Origin: a virus
Length of the DNA stretch: 21,803 nucleotides
Reading direction: 5' to 3' (one strand)
IMG/VR virus record: IMGVR_UViG_3300022858_000643
Span: 1-21,803 of that record
Made by a program: the position numbers and the translations under genes. Under the pieces are notes generated by a model. The model had not been told where the DNA came from. It searched no databases and worked only from the letters and a program-made list of their open reading frames with translations. Every line of letters starts with the position of its first letter. The stretch's first letter is position 1. This document shows positions 6,474 to 12,119 of this stretch, piece after piece.

Positions 6474-6806
6474 ATGGAAAGCTATAAAGGAGATATGAGA
6501 TTGGGTAAACAATACAAATGGGAAGACATTGAAGTAAATGAAGTTTTTGCTATTGAAGGGTGTTGGACCGTTTTATGTAAAACAAGCTCAATGTCTGCAA
6601 TGTTTTTAGCTACAGATTGGAATCATTCTGGTTATTGTGATAGTATGGAACATAGGGATGCAGATGTAGGAAAGAAGCTACTTATTAGTATAGACAGAGG
6701 AGAGTTTATACCAAAAAAGTCTCCTTTTTATCCACTCTATGCTATATATCCACACGCCTTTTACAGATTACCTGAAGAAGTTCAAGCACATTGGAGGACA
6801 GAATAA
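6474..6806 (+). CDS. protein of unknown function
   Basis: A 110-residue protein started at ATG 6474, which has GAGGTGA six bases upstream; an in-frame GTG at 6465 lies inside that ribosome site and is rejected. The sequence looks globular, beta-rich at first (WEDIEVNEVFAIEGCWTVLCKT), with aromatic residues and the cluster PFYPLYAIYPHAFYRLP near the end. It is followed immediately (TAA-ATG) by the terminase small-subunit candidate. No motif is recognised. Confidence 0.7.
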   Translation: MESYKGDMRLGKQYKWEDIEVNEVFAIEGCWTVLCKTSSMSAMFLATDWNHSGYCDSMEHRDADVGKKLLISIDRGEFIPKKSPFYPLYAIYPHAFYRLPEEVQAHWRTE

Positions 6807-7247
6807 ATGGGAACGAAGGACCTTATTCCGCTCAATACACGGTCAATTGCAGAGCAACGAGCAATTCAAAGCAAGGGAGGAAAGACAGTAACAGACAAGC
6901 AAAGATATAAAGCAAAGCTTATTGCAATCAAGAAACGAGTAAAGAAAGGACAGCTTAGAACATTAGATGCTGATTGGTTATTAACAAGAGTAGAGAATAA
7001 TAAAGATATGGGTCTTGATATAATGGATTGGATTGACCAGATACGAAAAGAGACTGATATTAATAAGCAGACAGGATTGCTGGCTGTATATAATCAGATT
7101 TATAAATCTATTCATGGTCAGAAGATACAATTAGATGTCAAGGTCCATCATGTGATAGAAGACATTGATGTTTTCTTTGATAAGAAGGCAAAGGTTATTG
7201 ATGTTGAAGCTGTTGAGGTAAATGAAGGAGGGAATGAGAATGAGTGA
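6807..7247 (+). CDS. terS: probable terminase small subunit
   Basis: A 146-residue protein beginning GTKDLIPLNTRSIAEQRAI, then QSKGGKTVTDKQRYKAK. The N-L-I-P-(F/L)...R-S-x-x-E-x-R-x-x-x-x-K-G-G-K pattern followed by a basic helix is typical of small-terminase-like DNA-binding proteins of phages that carry GGxxSG/GGK motifs. The middle (about 55-110) is helical and the tail is acidic. In that family the protein recognises the packaging site and recruits the large subunit. It lies over 5 kb upstream of the large terminase here, separated by accessory genes. The call is from pattern memory only. Confidence 0.55.
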   Translation: MGTKDLIPLNTRSIAEQRAIQSKGGKTVTDKQRYKAKLIAIKKRVKKGQLRTLDADWLLTRVENNKDMGLDIMDWIDQIRKETDINKQTGLLAVYNQIYKSIHGQKIQLDVKVHHVIEDIDVFFDKKAKVIDVEAVEVNEGGNENE

Positions 7248-7479
7248 AGGAACAATAGCTGGTATAGGAGCAGTATTAATTGTATGTGCTGTTGTAGTAT
7301 TAGGTATGGTGTGGATATATTCAGATTCGCATGAGTCTATTAATGTTTATGCTTTGGATAATGTTTGTCGGCATTATACAGGGAATGAGACAGCGGTATA
7401 TTATGAAGAGTTTGGTCATCAAGATAGTTTTGTTTGTGAATCAGGAAACATGCTTTATATTATAGGTGGTGGTAAGTGA
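7240..7479 (+). CDS. small membrane-anchored protein
   Basis: A 79-residue protein from ATG 7240 (in-frame ATGs at 7234 and 7222 are possible; GGAGGG at 7227-7232 favours 7234 or 7240). Residues about 5-27 form one transmembrane helix (IAGIGAVLIVCAVVVLGMVWIY). About 50 polar residues follow, including two cysteines that could pair outside the cell, ending MLYIIGGGK. It overlaps the preceding gene by ATGAGTGA. Function unknown; a surface or host-modifying protein is possible. Confidence 0.65.
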   Translation: MSEGTIAGIGAVLIVCAVVVLGMVWIYSDSHESINVYALDNVCRHYTGNETAVYYEEFGHQDSFVCESGNMLYIIGGGK

Positions 7480-7616
7480 CCAATAAACTATGTCCTTATA
7501 GGAAACAATGCGACCAGTATGATGGTGGCAGGACGTGTATCATGAAGATAGATTGTGGGCTTAGAGATAATTTTAAACAAGACGATGAAGAGCTTGAATG
7601 GCCAGAGGAGGAATGA
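7476..7616 (+). CDS. 46-residue four-cysteine microprotein
   Basis: A short gene starting with GTG at 7476, whose GTGA overlaps the upstream stop, with GGTGG just before it. The cysteines C6, C12, C21 and C27 lie in the first 27 residues (CPYRKQC...CIMKIDC), consistent with one small zinc site or two disulphides. The tail is very acidic (DDEELEWPEEE). The end of the gene supplies a GGAGGAATGA ribosome site to the next gene. Function unknown. Confidence 0.6.
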   Translation: MTNKLCPYRKQCDQYDGGRTCIMKIDCGLRDNFKQDDEELEWPEEE

Positions 7617-7619
7617 GAA

Positions 7620-7814
7620 ATGACTGAATTTGAAACATTTATAATTTCTGATGGAAGAAACAGTATAGAAGGTTTTATTGGAGAGATTAAATTGAAAAAG
7701 AAAGTTGTAGACATGCTTAAACAGACAAGTTTAACTCTATCTGCAGCTATTAATGGGAAGAAAGAGATTGTTGGTTTGTTTTTAAGTCCAATTCCTATTC
7801 GTAAGGAGGAATGA
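7620..7814 (+). CDS. small protein of unknown function
   Basis: A 64-residue protein with GGAGGAATGAGAAATG as its start region. It reads as a mixed alpha/beta sequence (ETFIISDGRNSIEGFIGEIKLKKKV, then SAAINGKKEIVGLFLSPIPI). Its last codons carry AAGGAGGAATGA, which ends this gene and starts the ASCH gene in an ATGA overlap. No motif recognised. Confidence 0.6.
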   Translation: MTEFETFIISDGRNSIEGFIGEIKLKKKVVDMLKQTSLTLSAAINGKKEIVGLFLSPIPIRKEE

Positions 7815-8350
7815 TGAAATTAATTAACTTCACAGCAGTTGAGATACTGCCTGCATTATTGGATAAGAGCAAGACACAGACTATCAGGAAAGCATGGGGG
7901 GATAAACTGACTTGTTTTTGGTGTCAAAAGAAATTCAAAGATTTGATTAAGCATACAAAAAAACAACATCCTAAACTTAATGCAAGAAGTTATGATACAT
8001 TAGAAAGACCTGCCAAGTTCAAGGTAGGAGAGAAAGTACAGATAATGTGGACAGGTGATATGACTTATTTAAATAAACTTATGTCTTGTCCAAGAGAATA
8101 TATTGTTGGGGATTTAAAGAAGTTTTCTTTTGGCACTGTAGAGATAACAGAAGTGTTCCAGATTGAGATGAATAAGATTACTGAGTTCTGTGAAGATAAA
8201 TTCTTTATTAGAGGAAAACATATAGATTCAAAAGCATTAGCAAAGAAAGATGGCTTCAAATCAGCAGAAGAAATGTTCAAGTGGTTTGATAAGAAATATG
8301 ATTTAAGCACACCCAAGAAATTCTGGGTGTATAGATGGAAGTGGATATGA
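7814..8350 (+). CDS. ASCH-domain (PUA-like) protein with inserted C2H2 zinc finger
   Basis: A 178-residue protein. ATG 7814 is preferred to ATG 7811 because it leaves a normal gap after AAGGAGGA. (Residue numbers below count from 7811.) The start, LINFTAVEILPALLDKSKTQTIRKAW, matches the opening of ASCH proteins (F-x-x-x-x-x-I-L-x-G-x-K-T-x-T-I-R). Near residue 70 it resumes with the ASCH beta core: KVGEKVQIMW, FGTVEITEVFQIEM, and the final FWVYRWKWI. Between these is an insert with C35-x2-C38-x9-H48-x4-H53, a C2H2 zinc finger. ASCH domains bind RNA or nucleotides and often occur in viruses; the inserted finger would add nucleic-acid binding. The exact substrate is unknown. Confidence 0.8.
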   Translation: MKLINFTAVEILPALLDKSKTQTIRKAWGDKLTCFWCQKKFKDLIKHTKKQHPKLNARSYDTLERPAKFKVGEKVQIMWTGDMTYLNKLMSCPREYIVGDLKKFSFGTVEITEVFQIEMNKITEFCEDKFFIRGKHIDSKALAKKDGFKSAEEMFKWFDKKYDLSTPKKFWVYRWKWI

Positions 8351-8361
8351 AGAGGTGAAAA

Positions 8362-8577
8362 ATGAAAATAACGAAATCTAAAACAGTCAGAGCAGGTGAC
8401 CTTATTTCATTGAAGAACAATAAAATCTGTAAAGTAAGAAAGAACACTAAGAAAGGACCAGATGGTATTTACTTTTCTCCTGCTGCTGAAACAAGATTAG
8501 ATATGAATGGAAAGATTCAGAAGGTTTATATTCCTGAACATATTAAGTTGGAAGGAATGGTAATATTGAGAATATAG
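8362..8577 (+). CDS. small beta-barrel-like protein, unknown function
   Basis: A 71-residue basic protein with a strong archaeal ribosome site, GAGGTGAAAA, before ATG 8362. It is likely all-beta (VRAGDLISLKNNKICKVRK... KVYIPEHIKLEGMVILRI), similar in feel to SH3-like or PUA-like barrels, but without a specific signature. It is followed 13 bases later by the membrane-protein gene and probably shares its transcript. Confidence 0.65.
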   Translation: MKITKSKTVRAGDLISLKNNKICKVRKNTKKGPDGIYFSPAAETRLDMNGKIQKVYIPEHIKLEGMVILRI

Positions 8578-8590
8578 GAGGGAACAAAGA

Positions 8591-8890
8591 ATGGCAAAAA
8601 CAAAACCAGTAGGCATGAAGCTTCAACTTGGGACTGCGATATTAGAAACATTGTTTGCAATACCAGTTATAGGAGCAGTAATCATTGTCGGTGGATATTG
8701 GATTCCAATGTTAATAGGGCTTGTTGCTCATATAGTAACATTGGTATTAACAACACAGACAGGTGGTAGAAAGTTAGGTCCTATCATGGGAATAGTAGCA
8801 TGCACAGTAGGAATCATTCCATTTGTAGGATGGGTCTTACATGTATTAGCAGCTATCTTCAATTGGATAGGAGCATTTAAGGAGGAGTGA
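8591..8890 (+). CDS. multi-span membrane protein, holin-like candidate
   Basis: A 99-residue protein started at ATG 8591 after GGAGGGAACAAAG. It has three hydrophobic helices (about 15-35, 36-55 and 63-90, the last two rich in glycine and isoleucine), short loops and a charged C-terminus (FKEE). The size and helix count match viral holins, but they also match small host-like membrane proteins of the DUF4870/tripartite type, so the function is open. No endolysin is recognisable nearby. A hairpin with a T-run follows at 8879-8908, so a transcript may end here. Confidence 0.65.
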   Translation: MAKTKPVGMKLQLGTAILETLFAIPVIGAVIIVGGYWIPMLIGLVAHIVTLVLTTQTGGRKLGPIMGIVACTVGIIPFVGWVLHVLAAIFNWIGAFKEE

Positions 8891-8908
8891 AAACTCCTTT
8901 ATTTTTTT
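8879..8908 (+). terminator. hairpin plus T-run terminator
   Basis: AAGGAG (8879-8884) pairs with CTCCTT (8894-8899), followed by TATTTTTTT. It overlaps the end of the membrane-protein gene. Confidence 0.5.
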
Positions 8909-8949
8909 CACCACGAAACAGCACTAAACAAATATGAACGGAGGAAAGA

Positions 8950-9282
8950 ATGGTACATAATTGGATAAATGAGAATAAGAAGTATGGATTTTATATGCTT
9001 GGTTTTTTTGATAAAAAAAGAAAGTCTGGTATATCATTTCAGATAGAAAAACCCTTTGAAATTGATAATATCGCTGGTGAAGTATCTGCAAGGTGTTTTC
9101 ATAGTTATCCTCGAAATATGTTTCCAAAAGAATGGTTCTTTATTGAAGGATATAGAACTAAGGAAGTTAATACAAATAAAGAATTACAAGAGCTTATTGA
9201 TGAGATTTGGGAAGAATGGTGTAAAAAGCATAATAGAAAATATAAACCAATATTTAAGATGCAGAGTTGTACGGATAGGTGA
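8950..9282 (+). CDS. protein of unknown function
   Basis: A 110-residue protein with a clear GGAGGAAAG site before ATG 8950. The first half is beta-rich and aromatic (KYGFYMLGFFDKKRKSGISFQIEKPF). The second half is helical and charged (LQELIDEIWEEWCKKHNRKYK). No known motif. It begins a series of very small genes (9288, 9460 and 9642) that share ribosome sites and short gaps. Confidence 0.65.
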   Translation: MVHNWINENKKYGFYMLGFFDKKRKSGISFQIEKPFEIDNIAGEVSARCFHSYPRNMFPKEWFFIEGYRTKEVNTNKELQELIDEIWEEWCKKHNRKYKPIFKMQSCTDR

Positions 9283-9287
9283 AGCAA

Positions 9288-9434
9288 ATGAAAAAGATAT
9301 ATATGGTTAATACAGAAGGATATTGCACTCAAGAGAAGTTATATTGGGATTTTATTAAGTCTATGAATCTTGATAAAGAGTATAAGTTATGGCATACTGC
9401 TATTGTTGAGAAAAGTATTGAAGTACATGATTGA
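9288..9434 (+). CDS. 48-residue hypothetical protein
   Basis: ATG 9288 is preceded by GGTGAAGCAA. The 48 residues are mixed polar and aromatic (KKIYMVNTEGYCTQEKLYWDFIK...), with no motif. The spacing to both neighbours and a standard ribosome site are the only support. Confidence 0.5.
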   Translation: MKKIYMVNTEGYCTQEKLYWDFIKSMNLDKEYKLWHTAIVEKSIEVHD

Positions 9435-9459
9435 ATGAAACAACGCACGGAGAATGAAG

Positions 9460-9597
9460 ATGGAAAAGAAAAGAAAATTTAAGAACTGTAATTGTTCAGA
9501 TGAAGAACATGAAAGACTTAGTAGACTTTCACCAGAAGAACAAGAAATAGAATCAATTTCAAGAGGATGTGAATTAATAGAAGATGATGATGATTGA
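9460..9597 (+). CDS. 45-residue acidic-tailed hypothetical protein
   Basis: ATG 9460 is used (an in-frame ATG at 9454 is closer to the CGGAG site). The protein is basic at first (MEKKRKFKNCNC), then strongly acidic, ending in four aspartates. It has a CNC pair and one more cysteine, too few for a clear zinc site. Function unknown. Confidence 0.45.
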   Translation: MEKKRKFKNCNCSDEEHERLSRLSPEEQEIESISRGCELIEDDDD

Positions 9598-9641
9598 GAA
9601 AGAACTTACACAAAATGATGGATAAATGAAGGTGGAATGAA

Positions 9642-9815
9642 GTGGATAAAAAGGAAATAATAATTAATGAAGGAAGTGTAAAAGGACATTTGTTTAAATG
9701 TATAGAATGTAACATTAATTTTACAAGTGCAAAGAATAAAATATGCCCTTTGTGTGAAGCAAGGATAAAAGGGGATAAAAAAGCTATTAAGGAATGGAAA
9801 AAAATACTTGCATAG
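9642..9815 (+). CDS. 57-residue zinc-ribbon microprotein
   Basis: The gene starts with GTG 9642 after GGTGGAATGA and ends at TAG 9815. It contains C20-x2-C23 (CIEC) and C35-x2-C38 (CPLC), a minimal zinc ribbon, followed by a lysine-rich helix (RIKGDKKAIKEWKKILA). It is probably a small nucleic-acid-binding protein, one of several unrelated CxxC microproteins in the window. Confidence 0.6.
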   Translation: MDKKEIIINEGSVKGHLFKCIECNINFTSAKNKICPLCEARIKGDKKAIKEWKKILA

Positions 9816-9863
9816 TTTGATGGATGGATAAATGAACGGAGGAAATAAAATGGGGAGTGATAG

Positions 9864-9896
9864 TTTATAAAGGACACAAAAGATACCCTTTATAAA
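9864..9896. repeat. 10-bp perfect inverted repeat before the S-layer-like gene
   Basis: TTTATAAAGG (9864-9873) and CCTTTATAAA (9887-9896) flank a 13-base spacer and sit just upstream of the TATA box at 9907. They could be a terminator hairpin for the small-gene cluster or an operator for the next promoter. Confidence 0.5.
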
Positions 9897-9906
9897 TGAA
9901 ATAAAA

Positions 9907-9919
9907 AAATTTAAATACC
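9907..9919 (+). promoter_or_regulatory. archaeal TATA box for the S-layer-like gene
   Basis: AAATTTAAATACC would start transcription near 9943. That leaves a leader of about 50 bases, with a small GGCA-TTTT-TGCC hairpin and a GGTGA ribosome site before ATG 9992. Confidence 0.6.
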
Positions 9920-9991
9920 ATCAATAAAAATATAGATAAATTGAGGCATTTTTGCCCAGATTAGTAAAAAAATAGCAAATGGTGAATAACT

Positions 9992-11557
9992 ATGAGCATG
10001 AAAAAGATACTCACGACTGCAGCGTGTGTGTTAATTCTAGTTCTAACTTTATTCTGTGTGGGATGTAATCCTAAGTATACAGATGAATCGGTTAGTACTT
10101 TAATTAATGATAACGTTGCGGAAGTAGTAGCAGAAAATGATGTTGTAGTTGCCAACCTGAATACTAATATAGCGGACCTTAATGGTAAGCTTGAAGATGC
10201 AGGAACATCTCTTGAAGACGCACAGGCAATAGCAACACAAGCAATAGCTGATTTAGAATCAGCTAAGGACACAGAGATAGATACCTTAAATAGCAAGTTA
10301 TCTGAACTGGAGGCTGCACTTTTAGCAATAGAAGATGAGGCTAAAGCAACTGAAGCGAAGTTGGAATTAGAATACACCAAGGATGAACTTAATTTAGATA
10401 ATGCATATAACTATGTGATATCTGATAGAGACTTAAAAAGTTTGTTTGATGGTGAGATAGATTTCGACGATGACGACTATGACGCAGAAGAAGTTATTGA
10501 GGCAACAGCAACCGTTACAATAAACGAAGCAGATTATGAAGATAATGTATACATGACCCTTGCAGAAGGCGATATATCTTACAGATTAATCTTTGAGAAT
10601 GACCTTGATACAAGCAAGATTGACCTTGACGAAACTCTTGAATTTAGTTTTTTAGGAGAAACAGTTGAAGTAATCGATTGGGACAATGATAAAATAACCT
10701 TTTTCAAAGGCACAGAATATCTTATCTACGAAGGCGAGACAATCGTTGTTGATGATAAGACTGTAACAGTTGAAGCAATAGGTGAAGAAAAAATCTTTGT
10801 TAAAGTTACTTGCGATGGCGTTTCAGAAAGTTCAATGATTGAGCAAGACGAGACAGATGAACTTTGCGACATAGAAATCAGAGCAAAAGACGTTTTCAGC
10901 GATGAAGACATTACAGATTTTGTTACTATAGAGATTGGTAACGATGTCAATAATGAAGTTGAAGACGGTGATGAATACGAAGAAGATTCAATTTGGGAAT
11001 GGTCAATAGATGCAAATTCAATAGGCTTAGTATTAGCTGAAGATTTTGATGAAGTTGATGAAGACGAAGATTACCAAGCTATAACAGCAGGTGATTCAGT
11101 ATGTCTACCAAATGATTATGTTTGTGTAAGATTTGATGGTGTATCAGAAGAAGATTCAGAGGATTATTTCTTTGAGGAAGACAACGATTATGCAATTGAA
11201 TTAACAGGCGAAATCATAAGCGGATTGAATGATTACGATAGAGTATTCATTGATGGTACAGGTTTTTACGACGAAGACGATGACCTTATAGATGCAGCTT
11301 CAGTAACATTAGGCGATAGTGGATTAGTTCTTAATATTGTAGGCAGTGGATTAACTGTTGGTGATATAAAGATTAATGCAGCATTATCTGATGTTGAGGT
11401 AGACGGTGTTTCAATAGCAAACGAGGATGATAACTTCATCACAGCGTATGGTATTGTAATCGAAAACCCTGAAGACAGTCTTGAGGACAACGAAGTAAGT
11501 CTGATAGTACCAGAAGAAGCTTTGGAAGCAAGTATAACTTTTGTTGGATTGGCATAA
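9992..11557 (+). CDS. secreted acidic S-layer-like surface protein with coiled-coil stalk
   Basis: A 521-residue exported protein. Residues 1-25 are a signal peptide (MSMKKI, a long hydrophobic core, ending FCVGC25); the cysteine could be a lipid anchor, though the lipobox is imperfect. Residues about 28-135 form a heptad-like coiled coil with alanine and leucine (NLNTNIADLNGKL...). Residues 150-521 are beta-rich and extremely acidic. They contain segments such as LEFSFLGETVEVIDWDNDKITF and the closing EDNEVSLIVPEEALEASITF. These are strikingly like the repeated modules and C-terminal end of S-layer-type proteins of DPANN archaea. It has its own promoter and a long T-run after the stop. Codon use (many GAC, GAA and GCA) differs from neighbours, suggesting acquisition from a host. 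Role in surface remodelling or attachment is inference. Confidence 0.7.
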   Translation: MSMKKILTTAACVLILVLTLFCVGCNPKYTDESVSTLINDNVAEVVAENDVVVANLNTNIADLNGKLEDAGTSLEDAQAIATQAIADLESAKDTEIDTLNSKLSELEAALLAIEDEAKATEAKLELEYTKDELNLDNAYNYVISDRDLKSLFDGEIDFDDDDYDAEEVIEATATVTINEADYEDNVYMTLAEGDISYRLIFENDLDTSKIDLDETLEFSFLGETVEVIDWDNDKITFFKGTEYLIYEGETIVVDDKTVTVEAIGEEKIFVKVTCDGVSESSMIEQDETDELCDIEIRAKDVFSDEDITDFVTIEIGNDVNNEVEDGDEYEEDSIWEWSIDANSIGLVLAEDFDEVDEDEDYQAITAGDSVCLPNDYVCVRFDGVSEEDSEDYFFEEDNDYAIELTGEIISGLNDYDRVFIDGTGFYDEDDDLIDAASVTLGDSGLVLNIVGSGLTVGDIKINAALSDVEVDGVSIANEDDNFITAYGIVIENPEDSLEDNEVSLIVPEEALEASITFVGLA

Positions 11558-11594
11558 GCTTTTCCTTTTTTTATTTTTTTTAATTTTTATTATA
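11558..11594 (+). terminator. T-rich terminator after the S-layer-like gene
   Basis: Successive runs of 7, 8 and 5 T follow the stop codon with no strong hairpin, the typical archaeal terminator type. Confidence 0.55.
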
Positions 11595-11599
11595 CAGCT

Positions 11600-11675
11600 A
11601 TAATGAGGCCAGGACACAGGTTCGATTCCTGTCGGCTCCTAGAGCTGTAGTGTAGTGGTTATCATCTGGCCGCGC
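11600..11675 (+). tRNA. circularly permuted tRNA-like gene (3' half before 5' half)
   Basis: The parts of a tRNA occur here in the order 3' half, then 5' half. The 3' half has: anticodon 3' strand GGCCA (11607-11611), variable loop GGAC, T arm ACAGG-TTCGATT-CCTGT (11616-11632), acceptor 3' strand CGGCTCC (11633-11639) and T73. The 5' half follows without spacer: acceptor 5' strand AGAGCTG (11641-11647), T8 A9, D arm GTGT...TCAT with A14, G18 G19 and A21, C26, and anticodon 5' strand TGGCC (11667-11671). The acceptor pairs at 6 of 7 positions (A-C clash at 1-72). The anticodon stem pairs 5 of 5, plus 26-44. The G15-C48 Levitt pair is present. The break falls in the anticodon loop, so the anticodon is unresolved. 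ATAATGA before GGCCA would supply T33 and G37, but no convincing bulge-helix-bulge is visible. A functional tRNA is unproven; the permuted arrangement is direct observation. Confidence 0.65.
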
Positions 11676-11693
11676 TTTTTAAAGGTGATATAA

Positions 11694-11774
11694 ATGACAG
11701 ATAAACCGACTAAGAATTGTTTTAAGTGTAGAAAAATATGTTATGGATATTTATGCAACGTTTGTAGTCGGTAG
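11694..11774 (+). CDS. 26-residue five-cysteine zinc microprotein
   Basis: ATG 11694 follows a very good archaeal ribosome site, AAAGGTGATATAA. The 26 residues contain C9-x2-C12, C16, and C21-x2-C24 (CFKCRKIC...CNVC), enough for a single tiny zinc knuckle. An 8-bp inverted repeat (ACCGACTA 11705-11712, TAGTCGGT 11765-11772) brackets nearly the whole gene in its message. It lies right after the permuted tRNA-like element in an otherwise non-coding stretch. No known family. Its shortness leaves real doubt, but the ribosome site and cysteine spacing argue for expression. Confidence 0.5.
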   Translation: MTDKPTKNCFKCRKICYGYLCNVCSR

Positions 11775-11948
11775 CTCGCATGGTTCAAGAGGTAGTATAG
11801 GAAGAGCAATATCACGAAGAAAGAAAAAAATTATTTAAACTACAAGTTAGTAACTTGGATAACGTCATTGGGCAGACTGTAGAAGGTATTAACTATACCA
11901 GCCCTTATTTAAATTCGAGGAATCTCATCCTCGACACAGTTTACCTTC

Positions 11949-12029
11949 GCCCTGTATGGTTTTTTACATTTCCAGCACCTCATAAATCAAAAGAATGGAA
12001 ATGTTTTTTACGTGCAGGGCACCCTTTTT
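11949..12029 (+). ncRNA. candidate structured small RNA with closing stem and T-run
   Basis: A 7-bp closing stem (11949-11955 with 12014-12020) and a perfect inner stem CATTTCC/GGAAATG are separated by nearly symmetric T-rich internal loops that share the word GTTTTTTAC. CACCCTTTTT follows the closing stem. The layout resembles an acceptor stem with arms, but no tRNA T-loop is present. A TATA element lies at 11905-11915. The pairing is visible; expression is not. Confidence 0.3.
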
Positions 12030-12078
12030 AAAATAATAGTTAAGTCATCACTTGACAAGATTGCCAGGTACGGTATTT

Positions 12079-12117
12079 AGGTTGAGGCGAGGTTAAACTC
12101 CCTCAACCTTTTATTTA
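12079..12117 (+). terminator. strong hairpin plus T-run directly before the terminase gene
   Basis: AGGTTGAGG (12079-12087) pairs perfectly with CCTCAACCT (12101-12109), continued by GAG/CTC around a GTTAAA loop, with one bulged C; TTTTATTT follows. It ends only a few bases before ATG 12120. It either terminates upstream transcription or acts as an attenuator or translational-control hairpin for the terminase. Confidence 0.55.
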
Positions 12118-12119
12118 AA

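Larger units (their letters stand above)
11775..12119 (+). other. non-coding region with tandem TATA-like elements and hairpins
   Basis: No gene is visible in these 345 bases. Three TATA-like elements (11831-11840, 11905-11915 and 12025-12035) each precede a block that folds. Block one has GGGC/GCCC (11870-11873 with 11901-11904) enclosing GGTAT/ATACC. Block two has TCGAGGA/TCCTCGA (11915-11921 with 11928-11934) near its start, then GCCCTGT/GCAGGGC (11949-11955 with 12014-12020) enclosing CATTTCC/GGAAATG (11967-11973 with 11997-12003). Block three has the terminator-like stem at 12079-12109. Each block ends in a T-run that overlaps or abuts the next TATA element. This looks like a series of small RNAs, or a long structured leader for the terminase gene. 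Confidence 0.4.

Noticed and set aside
6807-7247. Large-terminase partner as a simple regulator instead of TerS
   Set aside because: The N-terminal pattern fits small-terminase-like proteins better; kept as probable with moderate confidence.
11765-11810. A second 5' tRNA half (TAGTCGG-TA-GCTC-GCATGGTT...)
   Set aside because: It resembles a D arm, but no A14, no anticodon arm and no matching T arm with CCGACTA acceptor strand could be found.
11949-12020. tRNA-Met with CTCATAA anticodon loop inside the large hairpin
   Set aside because: The 7-bp closing stem and the CTCATAA word are present, but the T-loop and a proper anticodon stem are absent.
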